Assembly: GCA_021401465.1 (NCBI GenBank)
Contig: JADDMT010000086.1
Coordinates: 62,001 to 126,000, forward strand
Direction: 5' to 3'
Source: Teratosphaeria epicoccoides
Taxonomy: Eukaryota > Ascomycota > Dothideomycetes > Mycosphaerellales > Teratosphaeriaceae
DNA: 64,000 nt
The translations under genes and the position numbers were made by a program. How positions within the stretch are numbered: the first letter of the stretch is position 1; each line of letters starts with the position of its first letter. Shown piece after piece: positions 10,682-21,513 of this stretch. The notes beneath the pieces were generated by a model. The model was not told the DNA's origin. It searched no databases and saw only the letters and a list, made by a program, of their open reading frames with translations.

Positions 10682-11219
10682 TCACCTCGCCTTCTCCGGC
10701 CCCTCCCCCTCCCCATCCATCGCCAACAACGCCTCAACCGCCTTCACCTTATCCTCGAACCCCTGCACCTTGTCCGTTCGGCTCCCAACACGGATATCGC
10801 TTTGAATCCGCACGATGCCATTGGCGTGCAGCATGGTATGACATTGCCCGACCAGGGTCATGCACTGGGACCAGCTGCCTTCTGCACACCACAAAGCCAG
10901 AAGTCAGCAGAGGGAGGGTAGACGCCGCGGACGGGGTGGCAGATGTACCTATGGTGGTCCCGGCACTATGCATGGAGTACTTGACACCGCTGGCTTTGAG
11001 CAGGCGCTGGACCGCTGCGACTTCCTTCGAGACGGAGGCGGTCGGGGTGCCGATTGGGACGAGGCAGAAATCTACATCCACTCAATACCTTGGCGGGTTT
11101 CCCGCTCAACAGCGCCGGTCGCGCTCACCTGCCGTGCACTTCGAGGGCGTCGGCAGCTTGGTGGGATCCGAGTCTGCCATCTTCTGCACCATGTATTGCA
11201 ACTGCGGCGACGAGTCCAT
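10682..11219 (-). CDS. ecm15: Ecm15-like UPF0045 / MTH1187-family protein (thiamine-binding fold)
   Basis: Three short exons, 11219-11129, 11071-10949 and 10881-10682, with introns of 57 and 67 nt, give 137 residues. After splicing the conserved blocks fall in one frame: CTADFCLVPIGTPTASVS, SMHSAGTTIEGSWSQCM and IQSDIRVGSRTDK. These match the small ferredoxin-like-fold UPF0045 family, which includes yeast Ecm15 and bacterial proteins reported to bind thiamine or related ligands. The cellular role is not settled. Both splice joins restore residues conserved in the family (the D of ADFC and the E of TIEG), which is good support. The N-terminal about 28 residues are less certain; an in-frame ATG at 11192 or 11180 could also serve. 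The C-terminal Glu/Gly-rich end is not conserved. Confidence 0.85.
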
Positions 11220-11572
11220 CCTGTAAAGTCCGGATTGTTGGTGGGCGGGGCACGCTCCCCTCCCCGTTTTGTCTCCTTGTACCCTCCATCTCCTCTTTCT
11301 GTCTCTCCGCTTCTTCTGCACGTCGGACTTGTACATGCTGTGCTCCATCGAGGGAGATGACGACTGTGCGCTCCCTTCGAGAGTCGTTTACTTGATATGT
11401 TCTGACAATGGATGAGGCTGAATTTCTATCGTAACACCAGACCGTCGTTGATGGCGCGTGTTGCATACTAGACGGGTCGCTGCATATGAAGTGGAATCTT
11501 GCCCCATCTGGGCTACGCCAGCACGACGGTCAATGGCGAGTTGTGTAAGATTGGTTGGTGTCTACAATCAAA
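11220..11572. other. Divergent intergenic region, ecm15-like / ipk1
   Basis: About 350 bp between two divergent genes. The 5' exon of either could extend into it; no other feature was seen. Confidence 0.4.
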
Positions 11573-12649
11573 ATGGAACAAGCGAAGATACATCGTACGC
11601 CACTGTGCGCCTTATGCTGTGCCAGACGACCCCAGCTGACGTTGACGACTTCAGTTTTCTATACCGAAAGCGATGGCCTCCCGAAGCTCAGCTACGAGCG
11701 ATCTGACGCAGGTCAACAAGCAAATGCATTGACGCTTCAGTACTTGAACGAAGGCGGCGCAAACGTAGTATTCCGCATCATCAAGGACTCGCCATCGCCA
11801 ATGCCGGATCGGTTGAGAGGACGTCTCCTCAGGCTACGGAAAGATCTCGATCATGTCCGGTCTGCCAAAGAGCAACTGAACGCGTTCGAGTGCAACTTCA
11901 GACCGATGTTCCATCCCAGTGATGTGATCAGCCACGAGCTCATCGAGCTGGACGACGACCTCCCGCTCTTGTTGAACCAATCACTCCTGCACACCGATCG
12001 ACCAGGCAACCGCAACCATGACTTCTTGCCAGTCAATGAGCGTCACGGGCTGCTAGTCATGGACATGACTCCCAGAGACGACGACGAGACTCTGCTCCAG
12101 CTCAAGCCCAAATGGCTCGCGCAATCGCCCAGCGCACCGCCCAATGCCCGGCGCTGTCGTACCTGCGCCTTGAGAGCCCAAAGAGCTTCAAAGCAAGTCC
12201 GCACAGCTACGGATGGTCAAGCGAGTTGTCCACTCGCACTCGTCAGCCCTCGCCGAGAAGATCGAAGACAAGCGGCTGCGATTGTGACGAGCGATGTCAG
12301 GCTGCGGGAGTACCTCGTCGATGACGCGCAGGCCCTACTCAAGAACCTACAGCAACGTCAGATAGAGCTTGATCCTGAAGGCGTGCTCGAGGTGTCGAAG
12401 AATGTGGAGAGTGTTGCGGCGTTGTGCAAGGCGATGACGTTGAGAGACTGCACGCTCTTTCTCAGGCGCAGCGGCGGGGCGATTGAGGCGAGGCTGGGTG
12501 ATTTGGACCTGAAGTCGCCTGGGAAAGTAGGGAAATGGAGAGTTGTTGAAGTGGGTTTGAGAGGCGGAGGGTGGTATGAAAACGCTGAGGCGAATGAAGT
12601 GTGGACGCGGGAGAGAATCTGTCTGCTTGCAGATGCGGATCCGGGGTGA
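11573..12649 (+). CDS. ipk1: Inositol-pentakisphosphate 2-kinase
   Basis: About 358 codons. The enzyme phosphorylates the 2-position of inositol pentakisphosphate to give phytate (IP6), which serves mRNA export and nutrient signalling. Signatures in order are LTLQYLNEGGANVVFRI (N-terminal lobe), LQLKPKWLAQSPSAPPNAR followed by RRCRTCALRA (the family's E-I/L-K-P-K block and its Cys-containing partner), and EARLGDLDLKS near the end, with the conserved Asp-Leu-Asp-Leu-Lys. An oddity is that the Glu expected before I/L-K-P-K is Gln (codon CAG). The start is uncertain: the sequence before residue about 45 is not conserved, no in-frame ATG lies close to the first conserved block, and an unseen 5' intron is possible. 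The C-terminus looks complete. Confidence 0.85.
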   Translation: MEQAKIHRTPLCALCCARRPQLTLTTSVFYTESDGLPKLSYERSDAGQQANALTLQYLNEGGANVVFRIIKDSPSPMPDRLRGRLLRLRKDLDHVRSAKEQLNAFECNFRPMFHPSDVISHELIELDDDLPLLLNQSLLHTDRPGNRNHDFLPVNERHGLLVMDMTPRDDDETLLQLKPKWLAQSPSAPPNARRCRTCALRAQRASKQVRTATDGQASCPLALVSPRREDRRQAAAIVTSDVRLREYLVDDAQALLKNLQQRQIELDPEGVLEVSKNVESVAALCKAMTLRDCTLFLRRSGGAIEARLGDLDLKSPGKVGKWRVVEVGLRGGGWYENAEANEVWTRERICLLADADPG

Positions 12650-13195
12650 CGGCTTATGGAGAGCATGATGTAGAGTACAAGGCATTCAATGGACTGCCTC
12701 GTTGGGAGCTCGTCACATCGTCTAGCAGGACGCAAACATCATTATACACTACATCACCTCACGTTCCTGGACTCACAGGACATATGTGCGTCCCAATACA
12801 CTCTGTAGACCTCTGCTGCGGCCGCCCTGACGGATCCAGTCATCTCATGAGTTCTGTCTCTGCAATGGGCCGTTTCGTCGATGACAGCCATGCAAAATCC
12901 CTCCACCAGACTTCCGAAGCATTGTCTCCCTCCTGGCAAATGCTTGCTATCAGGAGGGAGTTTCTGGGCAGCCTTTAAGCAAGCAATCGTAGGAACGCCG
13001 GAGTCTTTGCTCGCGCGAACTCTGCGACTGTCTGCGTCAGAGCCAGAGTAGAACAGTCGAATTCGCCTCGACTCACCAAACCAGACGCGATGGCCATGGC
13101 GTAGCGCTCCAAGTCGTCCACATGCCCGGCTCGCCCCAGACTCTGTTATGCGCGGACCAACAGCCTTCATATCACCACACGATCACCCCTATCTC
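12650..13195. other. Convergent intergenic region, ipk1 / bS16m
   Basis: About 550 bp between two converging 3' ends. Open frames here have no family signature. Nothing else was seen. Confidence 0.45.
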
Positions 13196-14039
13196 TCACG
13201 CCGCCGCCTCATCCTGCTGCACTCGCCCTCTTGGCGCAGGCCACTCCCCAATCTCCCTTAATTTCTGCTTGAAGATCCCCGCCGTATCCAACATCGCCCG
13301 ACGCTGCACCCCCAACTTCCACCCCTCCCTCCCCATCTTCTCATACTCCCGCGACACGCTGCCCGCCGGCGCATTGTACCTCGCTCGCGCCTCCCGCGTG
13401 TCTTCCAGCCCTTTCCAGATTTCCTTCCTGAACTCGAAAAGTTCCTCATTGGTCTTGCTCGGGAAATCGTGTTTCAGCTCCAGGAATTTGGTGAAAGAGA
13501 TGTTTGTGTCGAGACCACAGCCGTCGGCGAGAGCGATGTCTTGGTATTCGGCGAGTTCTTTGACGATGGTGGGTGTTCGTTGTTGGAACTTTTGCTCGCG
13601 GGTCTGCTGGTTGTGGCGTGGGAGTTCGTGGACGGGGAAGCGGACGGCTTTGAGAGCGTTTTGTGTTTGGGGGCCGGTGGGGAGGTACTTGGGTTCTAGG
13701 AGGCCGATCTGCATTTTCATGAGCGTCTGGTCCAGCGGATATGCGTCGTGCTTCTTGTCTTACCATGCTCAGCAACCTCCAGACCGTATCACTGGGCTGC
13801 GCCCCCACGCCCAACCAATACTTGGCCCGGGCTACATCGACTTTGATATCTTTCTGCTTCCTCGCCCCTGGTTCTGCGCCGACGGGTAGCTCCGGGATCG
13901 GGTTGTAGGTGCCCAGCACTTCCAAAGGTTTATTGTCGCGCGCTGTTCTCGCGTGGGCCAGCACGATGTTGTAGCGGGGTTGGTGGCGCTTGGCACCGCC
14001 TGGGGTGGACACGCGGGAGAGGCGGAGTTTCAAGACCAT
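13196..14039 (-). CDS. mrps16: Mitochondrial small-subunit ribosomal protein bS16m
   Basis: Two exons, 14039-13764 and 13708-13196, with a 55-nt intron (GTAAGA...GCAG), give 262 residues. The first about 95 residues are the S16 domain: MVLKLRLSRVSTPGGAKRHQ, RYNIVLAHARTARDNKPLEV, LGTYNPIPELP and the DVARAKYWLGVGAQPSDTV block. The bacterial homologue is only about 80 residues; the long charged C-terminal extension (LPRHNQQTREQKFQQRTPTI and onward) is usual for filamentous-fungal bS16m and probably lies on the mitoribosome surface. The start at 14039 gives the conserved M-V-L-K-L-R-L; no separate presequence is needed. It is transcribed divergently from the DUF1769 gene, with 417 bp between the starts. 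Confidence 0.93.
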
Positions 14040-14456
14040 TGTGAGGGACGGGCTGTATGAGGTGGGCTGAATCCACTGATGATTGAGAGCATCATTATTG
14101 AAGGTCGGCATAAGCAGGACGCCCGAAGGGGAAGGCACGCCGATGCGCCGGAAAATCTTGAGCCGACGGGCAGCACGACCAGCGCAACGCCGAACCTTAT
14201 CGGCAGCAGTGACAGACGTGCTGGACGGGAGGTGGAGGTGCGCCATGCAGGCTCAACGGGTGGTGATGCTTGGATCGGTTCGCCTCGCCTGCAATACATG
14301 TGCGGAGGCTGACACCCTGCCAATGCACATTCTCTATGACATGTGTCTCGTAAGGTAGGCGTACAGGATTTCAAATATCCATAACATCTTTCGCAGCATT
14401 AACATCATGCTACTATAATCTCCCCATATCATCCCCCCGCCACCACCACCACCGCC
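14040..14456. promoter_or_regulatory. Divergent promoter region, bS16m / DUF1769 gene
   Basis: A 417-bp region between the two start codons that must hold both promoters if the gene models are right. No sharper element was recognised. Confidence 0.45.
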
Positions 14457-15761
14457 ATGACCGCCGCTGTCAAGACGAAGCTCCAGAAGGTCACCTCCGG
14501 CTTCTCCTCTCCGTCCACCAATCCCTCCCCAGCTCCAGACGACGGCTACCGCCTCCTGGTCACCGCCGGCCCCTCGTACGAGCGCGATCGTCATCACACC
14601 GTCACCGTCAACTCCACAGACCCGGTATACATCGAGAACGAATTCCTCCGAGCCAAAGTGAAGGTCCGTATCCGTGCCTATCGCGGCTTCCCTTCTACCT
14701 CGCCCAACCACACTCTCTACTTCGACGATCCGCTGCACGAGAAAGACCAGTATTCCCTCGCCTTCAGCTTCGTGCCTAAAGTCGACATCCCCTCCCTGGC
14801 CTGCGTCTGGGGGAATGACTTTGATCATCCGATCAGGGAGAAACTGCCGCCGGGGTTCAACACGGCGTTTAGGATTGTGAAAGAGTGGATAGATCCGGCA
14901 CTGAGTTGTGACGCGTATGCTGATGAGCCGTGGTTGTATGGGCCGCCGCTGTCGAGCTGGTTTGCGTTTAGAGTTGGGGACATGCTGGAGGCGGCGCAGG
15001 ATTTTCCGGCCCCAGATGAAGACGCTGCCATGAAAGAGGGTGGTGAGGGCGATGGGCAGGCTGTGAGGGTCCGGATGGGCATGCCAGAGAATAGCGAAAA
15101 GAGGCGGAAGTTCTTTCAGTCTGCTGCGAATCGCGAGAAGTTTCATTTCGAGGAGGGGAGGCTGTACATGGCGGATTTCTATAATCCGTATATTGATTTT
15201 TCGAATCGATCGTTGAGGTTGCCGGGATTTACGATGAAGGTTACGAAGTATCTGGAACACAAGAGTCATTTGTTGCGGTATGTGTTTAAGAATAGAGAGA
15301 CGGGTGAGGTCTACATCAATGTCAATTTTAATCTGCTTTGGGGCGAGGAGCTAAAGAAGGCCGAGGAAGAAGAGGAAGCTTTACAGAAAGGTAATGATGG
15401 TGTAATTGTGAGCGGTGGGTTGGCCGGAAACCCCGCGCCGAATGGGGACCATAGAGAGAGCCACGGAGGCGACGTGGGCGCTCCTGAAGAACCGAGGCAG
15501 CAGGAGTCGAGCAAGGACGTGCAGCAACCGGACGGAGAAGCCACAGTAGCTGGAGCAGAGGGCGAACGAGCCCCTCCACCTGCTGCACCTGCGTCTGAGC
15601 AGACTTCACCGCCACCTCAACATCAATGTCAAGCCGCTGGCGCAGGTCAGCAGAACGGAGGCGGCAGCAGTATCATGGATATGCTCAAGAGCACAGCGAC
15701 GGCTGACGCGCGCTTCAGTGGGAAGGGGGCGGTGGTCCGTGTAGAGGATGAGTTGGACTGA
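14457..15761 (+). CDS. DUF1769 (UPF0590) family protein
   Basis: 434 codons, intronless. Residues about 28-310 match the fungal DUF1769 family: RLLVTAGPSYERDRHHTVTV, VYIENEFLRAKVKVRIRAY, HTLYFDDPLHEKDQYSLAF, CVWGNDFDHPIREKLPPGF, FKIVKEW-like FRIVKEWIDPAL, EPWLYGPPLSSWFAFRV, FYNPYIDFSNRSLRLPGF and LRYVFKNRETGEVY. The family is conserved across ascomycetes but has no established biochemical role; its predicted fold is beta-rich. The C-terminal about 120 residues are Glu/Gln/Pro-rich and probably disordered. No signal peptide or membrane segment is evident, so it is probably cytosolic or peripheral to membranes. The start ATG follows a CCACC-rich leader. Confidence 0.88.
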   Translation: MTAAVKTKLQKVTSGFSSPSTNPSPAPDDGYRLLVTAGPSYERDRHHTVTVNSTDPVYIENEFLRAKVKVRIRAYRGFPSTSPNHTLYFDDPLHEKDQYSLAFSFVPKVDIPSLACVWGNDFDHPIREKLPPGFNTAFRIVKEWIDPALSCDAYADEPWLYGPPLSSWFAFRVGDMLEAAQDFPAPDEDAAMKEGGEGDGQAVRVRMGMPENSEKRRKFFQSAANREKFHFEEGRLYMADFYNPYIDFSNRSLRLPGFTMKVTKYLEHKSHLLRYVFKNRETGEVYINVNFNLLWGEELKKAEEEEEALQKGNDGVIVSGGLAGNPAPNGDHRESHGGDVGAPEEPRQQESSKDVQQPDGEATVAGAEGERAPPPAAPASEQTSPPPQHQCQAAGAGQQNGGGSSIMDMLKSTATADARFSGKGAVVRVEDELD

Positions 15762-16713
15762 GTTTCGCGCAGGGCAAAAGTGTAGGAGCATGATGGTATG
15801 TTGATATATAGTGAGTGTCAGACACCCCAGTTCTCGGCGATATCAGATTGTTTCGAGAACGCTGCTGGCCCTCTTCCTTTCCGTTGCACAGCAGGGTCTC
15901 GACTTCTAACTATCTCCCCGTCCGCGCAAGACCCCGTCTCCCTTGATGCAGACGAAGCTTTGTGAGTTGTCAGACGGACTGCAGGCATTCACATCTACAC
16001 GCAGTGGGGTCCCATGATTTTCGACCGCGGACTCGGGAAGCGCGGGCATGCAAGTCGTCGCTGTTCGAGACAATCTCTTTGTTCAGAGTGGGACAAAACG
16101 CAAGACAGGGAGCGTGGGAGTTGAGCGCGTGTGTGAGGTTCCTTGCAAACTTGATGGATATGCAGGTCTGGAACTGCGAGGTTGTTTGAAGGCCTGTTGG
16201 GACGTACGTCGTTTGCTATGGCTGTGCGAAGTTGCTGTCTCGAGCTGGCAAAGCACGCAAAGTCTTGGCCGTGCCTTGTCAGTGCAGTCATGACATCTCA
16301 ATTGCAGACGGTCCGAAGTTTAGCGCCAAGACAACGTACTGTTGGGTTGATAGAATGGTACGTGCTTTCTCTTCACGGCCAATGTACCTCATGGCCTCGT
16401 TCACATATCGGCTTCGTATATACAACGGCATTGTTCAGTACACCAGATTCGTGTCTCGACGGCATATTGCCCTGAGATTCACATCGCGTGCGACCGGCAC
16501 AACGCAGTTCTGCTGCTTTGTGAGGAGACATATTGCGAGTTGGGTGTGACGCTAAAAGCATGTGTCTCCTGCTCGAATTCATCTTCCTTTTCCTCCCACT
16601 CTCATCATCACCAAAAGACAAGAACAGAAAACAGACTTCACACCAAAATACAGCTTCCTGCCATCTTGTCAACCACAACAACCACGACCCCCGCAACTAG
16701 CACAGTAGCATTC
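15762..16713. other. Intergenic stretch
   Basis: About 950 bp with only short patternless open frames. Its last 150 bp (CA/AC-rich leader before 16714) look like a promoter and 5' UTR of the next gene. Confidence 0.45.
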
Positions 16714-17324
16714 ATGCAAAGCTCTCGACACCAACAACAACACCAGGAGGCGCAGCCCAGATCACCGCCAGCCACGAACTCCGTGGCCCAACAACACCAC
16801 TCGTCCTGGACCTCGTCGCTGGATCAGACTTTTGACGGTCCGGTGGCGAGTCCTACTGTGGACGCTACTACACGGGTCCTCGATAAGGTTATCCAGCGAC
16901 GAGAGCGCGAGGTTACGGATAGGCGCTGTATTCAAGGCCTCGTGCAGCAGTCACAGCCTTCCGCGAATACTAGCGCAGCCAAGGCACAGTTCCTGGAGAG
17001 CTCAATGCAGGCGCAGGTCGGCGTGCAGTGCTCGAGGAGTCCAAAGGCGGCGAAGAGGGAACTTTTTGAAGGCTTAATGAAGCAGGGCAACCAGGAGCCG
17101 TCTGGTGATACTGACGCAGCTAAGGTACGGTTTTTCTACCAACTCTGTAGTATCAGGTAAGTGAGGGCTTCCAGGCACCTGCACCTCCCGCTAGTCGTCA
17201 CGACTCCTTCCTTGCGAGCGCACCGTTGAATGGTTCCCATTTTTTTTCGCCGGAGCAGAGGGAACGGAAGAAGGCGACTAGGAAAGATATTCGCACATTT
17301 GGGCGGCCGCGTGCACCTGACTAG
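16714..17324 (+). CDS. Hypothetical protein, basic C-terminus
   Basis: Two exons, 16714-17124 and 17175-17324, with a 50-nt intron (GTACGG...TTCCAG), give 186 residues. I do not recognise the family. The N-terminus is Gln/Ser-rich and likely disordered. The middle has three loosely repeated 'LVQQSQPSANTSAAKAQFLE / GLMKQGNQEPSGDTDAAK'-like stretches, possibly helical. The C-terminal end is basic (EQRERKKATRKDIRTFGRP). The splice join is supported by the long open frame after it and by the absence of a sensible end before it; without splicing the frame stops at 17160. No signal peptide or membrane segment was seen. Confidence 0.55.
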
Positions 17325-18214
17325 CCGACTGGCTAGCAGGTGGCACCGAGGGTGAAGAGTAGGGTTTCATTGCTCTTATTCCTGTTTGCTGAGTGCTGGT
17401 CCATCAAGGCTTTCGTCAGTACCAGTCATCAAATCGAATATTGCCTTTGCTCCTGTCGTCAAACCCAAGTTCCCAGCGCCCTGCTTGCTGTTCCGTTTAC
17501 TGGACATCAGACAGCGTGAATTATTGTCCAATTCAATACTGTGGGTCGCATGGCACATGGCGCCATGTTCGTGCTTTTCCACCCAGATGTGGGAGACGCT
17601 CTCATGCACGTCAATATGGCCGGCTCGCTGGCATATGTAAGCAGTTCATGTGCAGTACAGCATCAATGTGTTGATTACCGCATCTCTGGCAGAAGTGTGG
17701 TGTGTGGTTCTGTATCGGAAAATAACACGACTTCGGTAAGTGAAGATGGAAAGGCGTAGAAGACGGCTGAAAGAGAAAAGTGGCCCCGGCACATGCGATA
17801 TATCTGATCCGAGATCCGGAGCCGCCGGGCCGGCGTCCATGATTAGTCAGGACAGGTGCAAGTGGACTCGAACAGAGGTGGTGGATACTGCTTCTGCTGC
17901 ATGACACATTGACATTTGCCTGAACAACTGTACCGTATCGCCTGAATTTGGAAGCAAAACGTAAGCGACATCACATCAGGCATTAGAAACAGAATCGACA
18001 GCGTGATGATACGGGTGATAACGGCTCAGCAAATGATGGGAGATTAATGAATAGGACTGATATTGGCTTGCAGTGCCTCTCGCCAGATTCGCCGCGGAAG
18101 AGAGTCGTCGAGCTGTTTCTTGGACGAGGAGGAAGTGTGTGGGCGGAGAATAGGAGAGGCCATCTGCTGGAGGACAGCATCCGCATTCTTGGATGAGACG
18201 AGCTACGGGAGGAG
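17325..18214. other. Intergenic stretch
   Basis: About 890 bp, presumably the 3' UTR of the hypothetical gene and the promoter of the next. Open frames are short and carry no signature. Confidence 0.45.
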
Positions 18215-20375
18215 ATGGCTACGACTGTTGGTACGCCGAGATGACCCCCCCTCAAGCAGTAGAGGATGTGACACGTTCGGCAGCACACTGTCCGACGCTC
18301 AGGCACATCTCCGCGCGTCTACAGGGCAGCACTCACTAACACTCTTCATCACAGACTACACCAACCTGCCGCGCTCACCGGCCCCCGACCTCCGCTCGCC
18401 TCGCTCCCCTGACACCGCATCGCCCATCTACCCTGAGCGCGCCATCCGTCCCCTCCCTCGCTCACGTCTAAAGAGCAAGCTCTCGCCCGAACAAGCCTCG
18501 ACTATCGTCTATCCCCCGGACCCACCACCGCTCTCGCCGACGCAGCAATTCAACCCGGAGGAGGAGAAGAGGCGCATCCATCCCATGGACGGGCACAGAC
18601 TGCCCGCGCCCGCGCACTATCAGGACCAGAATCGACGGCCTTACAACGAAGGGCACAGAGGAGATGTAGCGGAGCACTGCACGTGCGGCGGGCATCACGA
18701 TCATGGCGAGCCGGACAGTGGCGATGAGGAAATCGAGTTTGACCACCCCGACTACCGCTATCCCGCATCTTCTGCTCTGCCCGCACCAGCAGCAGGTGCG
18801 CATGCCATGGGCCTCGCGCCGGTCAATGGCTTCAAGGTACCGCTGGACTCAGTGCAGAGACGATTGCTGGAGGCGTCACGAGCGGGCATAAAACCACCGC
18901 CTCCTGGGTCGGCAGCCAGTAGCGCAGATGGTTACGAGAGCTTTGAGAACACGAGCAACAAAAAGAAGCGCAAGATACCATTGTCGAGTGCGAGTGTCGG
19001 GCAGAGTCAGTTGAGTGCGGAAATTGCGAGTATGGCGATTAGTCCGCATGACGGGGTCATGGACGATCCACCAGGCGTTGGAGGGTCGGCCACGGTGCCA
19101 CCGCAGCACTTCGTACCTCCTGCGCCGACTGGAACAGGCATCAGTGGAGCGGGCAGGGGAAGGTATGGACGGCAGAATGGCTACGGCAGGAATGGAGAGA
19201 GGAGGCCGGTGGGAAATGCGGCAAGTGTGCCGAACGGGCATGGCGCGCGACTGCCGAACGGTGCGCATTTGAATGGAGGTACGTTGTTTGGTTTTCAGAC
19301 AATGCAGGATCTGCAGGCTGACCCGCGTCTCCAAGATTGCAACGACAGCGAGACTGGCGGCATCATTAGCCAAGCAATCAAGAGCGCTGCCGAACAAGGA
19401 CCATTGACACCATCCAAGACCACGGCTGGTAAGGAAAATGGATCACTTCTGCAATCTGCTACGGAATCGATGAAGCCGCCGACTGGTGCTACGCCTAAAA
19501 CACAGTTTACTTTCAGCTGTGAAAGTGAGAGCGCCGCCAAGATGGAGCTGCAGCAGCAACAACATGCTCAAGCAGTAGCGGCGAATCATGCCAGACAAGA
19601 AGCCTACCGGCAGCAGGCCTCTGGAGGCTATGGCGCTGGTACTCCTGGCGCGTTCCCTTCCACTTCGCCCAACGACAGAAACACACGCCAGCACGGCAAC
19701 GGCGCTGCCCGCAGTACTCAAGGCACCCAGACTACGCCCACCATCCGCCAAGGCCAGAATGCGCAACAGCGTCCTCCACCACCGCCCAATGGCCTGCAAC
19801 CTCCGCCACCAAAGCCCAAGCCCAGGCGCAGACCGTCAAAGGAGTACGCGCTGGCCGCGCAGAACCGCAGGATCCAGCAAGAATACACCAACTACCACCA
19901 TCGCCCTACTAAGGACAACATGTGGATCTGCGAATTCTGCGAGTACGAAGACATTTTTGGCGAGCCACCCGTCGCGATGATCAGACGATACGAGATCAAA
20001 GACCGTCAGGAGCGGAAGAAGGCCGCGGAGCGCCGCAGACTACTTGAGAAAGCCAAGATGAAGGGGCGCAAGGGCAAGAAGGGCAGCGGGAAAGGCAAGG
20101 GTAATGCGAATCAGGCTGCTCCCAACAATGCTCCTCCACCTGCCGCTGGTGCTGGACAAGCGCAGTATGATCCGAATCTGCCGCCGCCGGCGGATGGAGA
20201 GGAGTACTATGATGACGGGGAATATGACGAGGGAGAGTATGTGGATGAGTACGATCCTGTCGGCGATCCAGGCGACACGGCTTACTACCCGCCGCCTGGA
20301 ACGCCTGCGCAGGGTGTGGGTCCGCCACCACCGCCGCCTCCTCCGGCACAGCTGCAGCAACGCGCGAGCGCGTAG
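18215..20375 (+). CDS. Conserved Pezizomycotina protein with WICEFCEYE zinc-ribbon-like motif
   Basis: Proposed exons are 18215-18230 and 18355-20375, with a 124-nt intron (GTACGC...CTAAC...TCACAG); 678 residues starting MATTVDYTNLPRSPAP. The tiny first exon was chosen because it supplies the ATG and the phase needed to make the Asp of DYTNLPRSP, a start I recall from relatives. Most of the protein is low-complexity (Pro, Gln, Gly, Ser). Two ordered patches stand out: residues about 1-60 (LRSPRSPDTASPIYPER, LSPEQASTIVYPPDPPP) and a C-terminal block, DNMWICEFCEYEDIFGEPP followed by IRRYEIKDRQERKKAAERRR, where one C-x-x-C is followed by a long basic helix (KGRKGKKGSGKGKG). That suggests a nucleic-acid-binding or nuclear role, but this is inference; the family is uncharacterised to my knowledge. 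The tail is acidic and then polyproline. Confidence 0.8.
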
Positions 20376-21513
20376 CAGGAGGCGGTCCAGACTGCCGTCG
20401 GACTGGTCTGGCCCATCTTGCTGGCAGTGTGCTTTGCGTCGATTTGCTCGTTGTTCTGCAATGTGGGCTGCTGCTTGATCTCTCGCTAGGAGGTTCATCG
20501 CTGCGCTTCGTCTCGCTCATCCTTGTATATACGGCGCTAGCGTTGAAGCAGTCTTGTTACGTTTGGAGCCTGGGCATTTCCTTGGCGTTCGACTAGCCCG
20601 TGACTTTATGTCTGTGGGATGTTACCGTAGTCATCGTTTGGTTTCTCCACTCTGGAAAGAAGGAAAACACAAGATATGCATTGGCAGGTCAACCGCTGGG
20701 TGAGCTTGTGAGCGCATTAGTGTCGTGGGAAGTCAGAGGTGGTAAGCAGACAGTTGTCGTATCGTTGTGGCGGATTGAATCGAATATTGTCATTGCAGTG
20801 TGTTTTCCCGCTCTCAGTCCGGCGTTTTTTCATTTACTGGGGCAGATGCACGTCAATACCATGCGTGAGAGACACGACGTCTGCATATTTGCGTGCGTGG
20901 ATGACGCGCTCCTCGGATGTGCAACGCGAGGTACGGATGCATGTGGCCGGTTTGATATGGCGATGGCGAGGGAGCGTGTCTGGAAGCTGCGAAGACACGA
21001 CAACAAGTAGTGCGAGTTGATCGATCGTCGATAGGCATCGCAAAGCCCGGCGTGCGAGGGACGGAGAGGATTTGGCTTGTTCCGATGTCCTGTTATACTG
21101 AGGTTTCTGTTATCGTAGCTAGGAGATCAAGTGTCCTGATGTTGAAGTCAGGCTATTCACTGACATTTCTTCGTCCGCGGGAGTCTCATCAACACAAGAG
21201 GTCTAGCAGCACAGGTGGGACGCCGAGCGAAGGGGTCCAGTCTTCCCGCTTCGAGGAGTGGCTGGTTTCAGTGAGAGCAGAACATTGCATGTGCTATCGG
21301 ATTGCTCTCAAGTAAGTCGCGCATGGCCGGAACTTTCCTTTCGACATTTGGCTGATGGGTATTCTGACCTTCATTTGACTGCACAAGATACCGAAGGCTC
21401 CAGTCCATCGATTCATGGCGCTTTTCCATCATCGATAAGTAGACATCTGTCTCCCAGAGTACAACCTTCCATCCTTCGGGCATATCAACACCGACACACT
21501 TTCAGAAAGCGCA
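20376..21513. other. Gene-poor stretch
   Basis: About 1.1 kb with no recognised gene. Open frames near 20600-21020 have no family features. Confidence 0.4.

Noticed and set aside
10630..11226. Plus-strand frame of about 198 codons
   Set aside because: It lies opposite the spliced Ecm15-like gene, whose conserved blocks on the minus strand explain the region.
18063..18354. Upstream extension of the WICEFC protein's frame
   Set aside because: It contains a branch site and acceptor (CTAAC...TCACAG) right before the conserved start, so most of it is intron.
20040..20498. Minus-strand frames opposite the WICEFC gene
   Set aside because: Composition is the mirror of the GC-rich plus-strand coding sequence.
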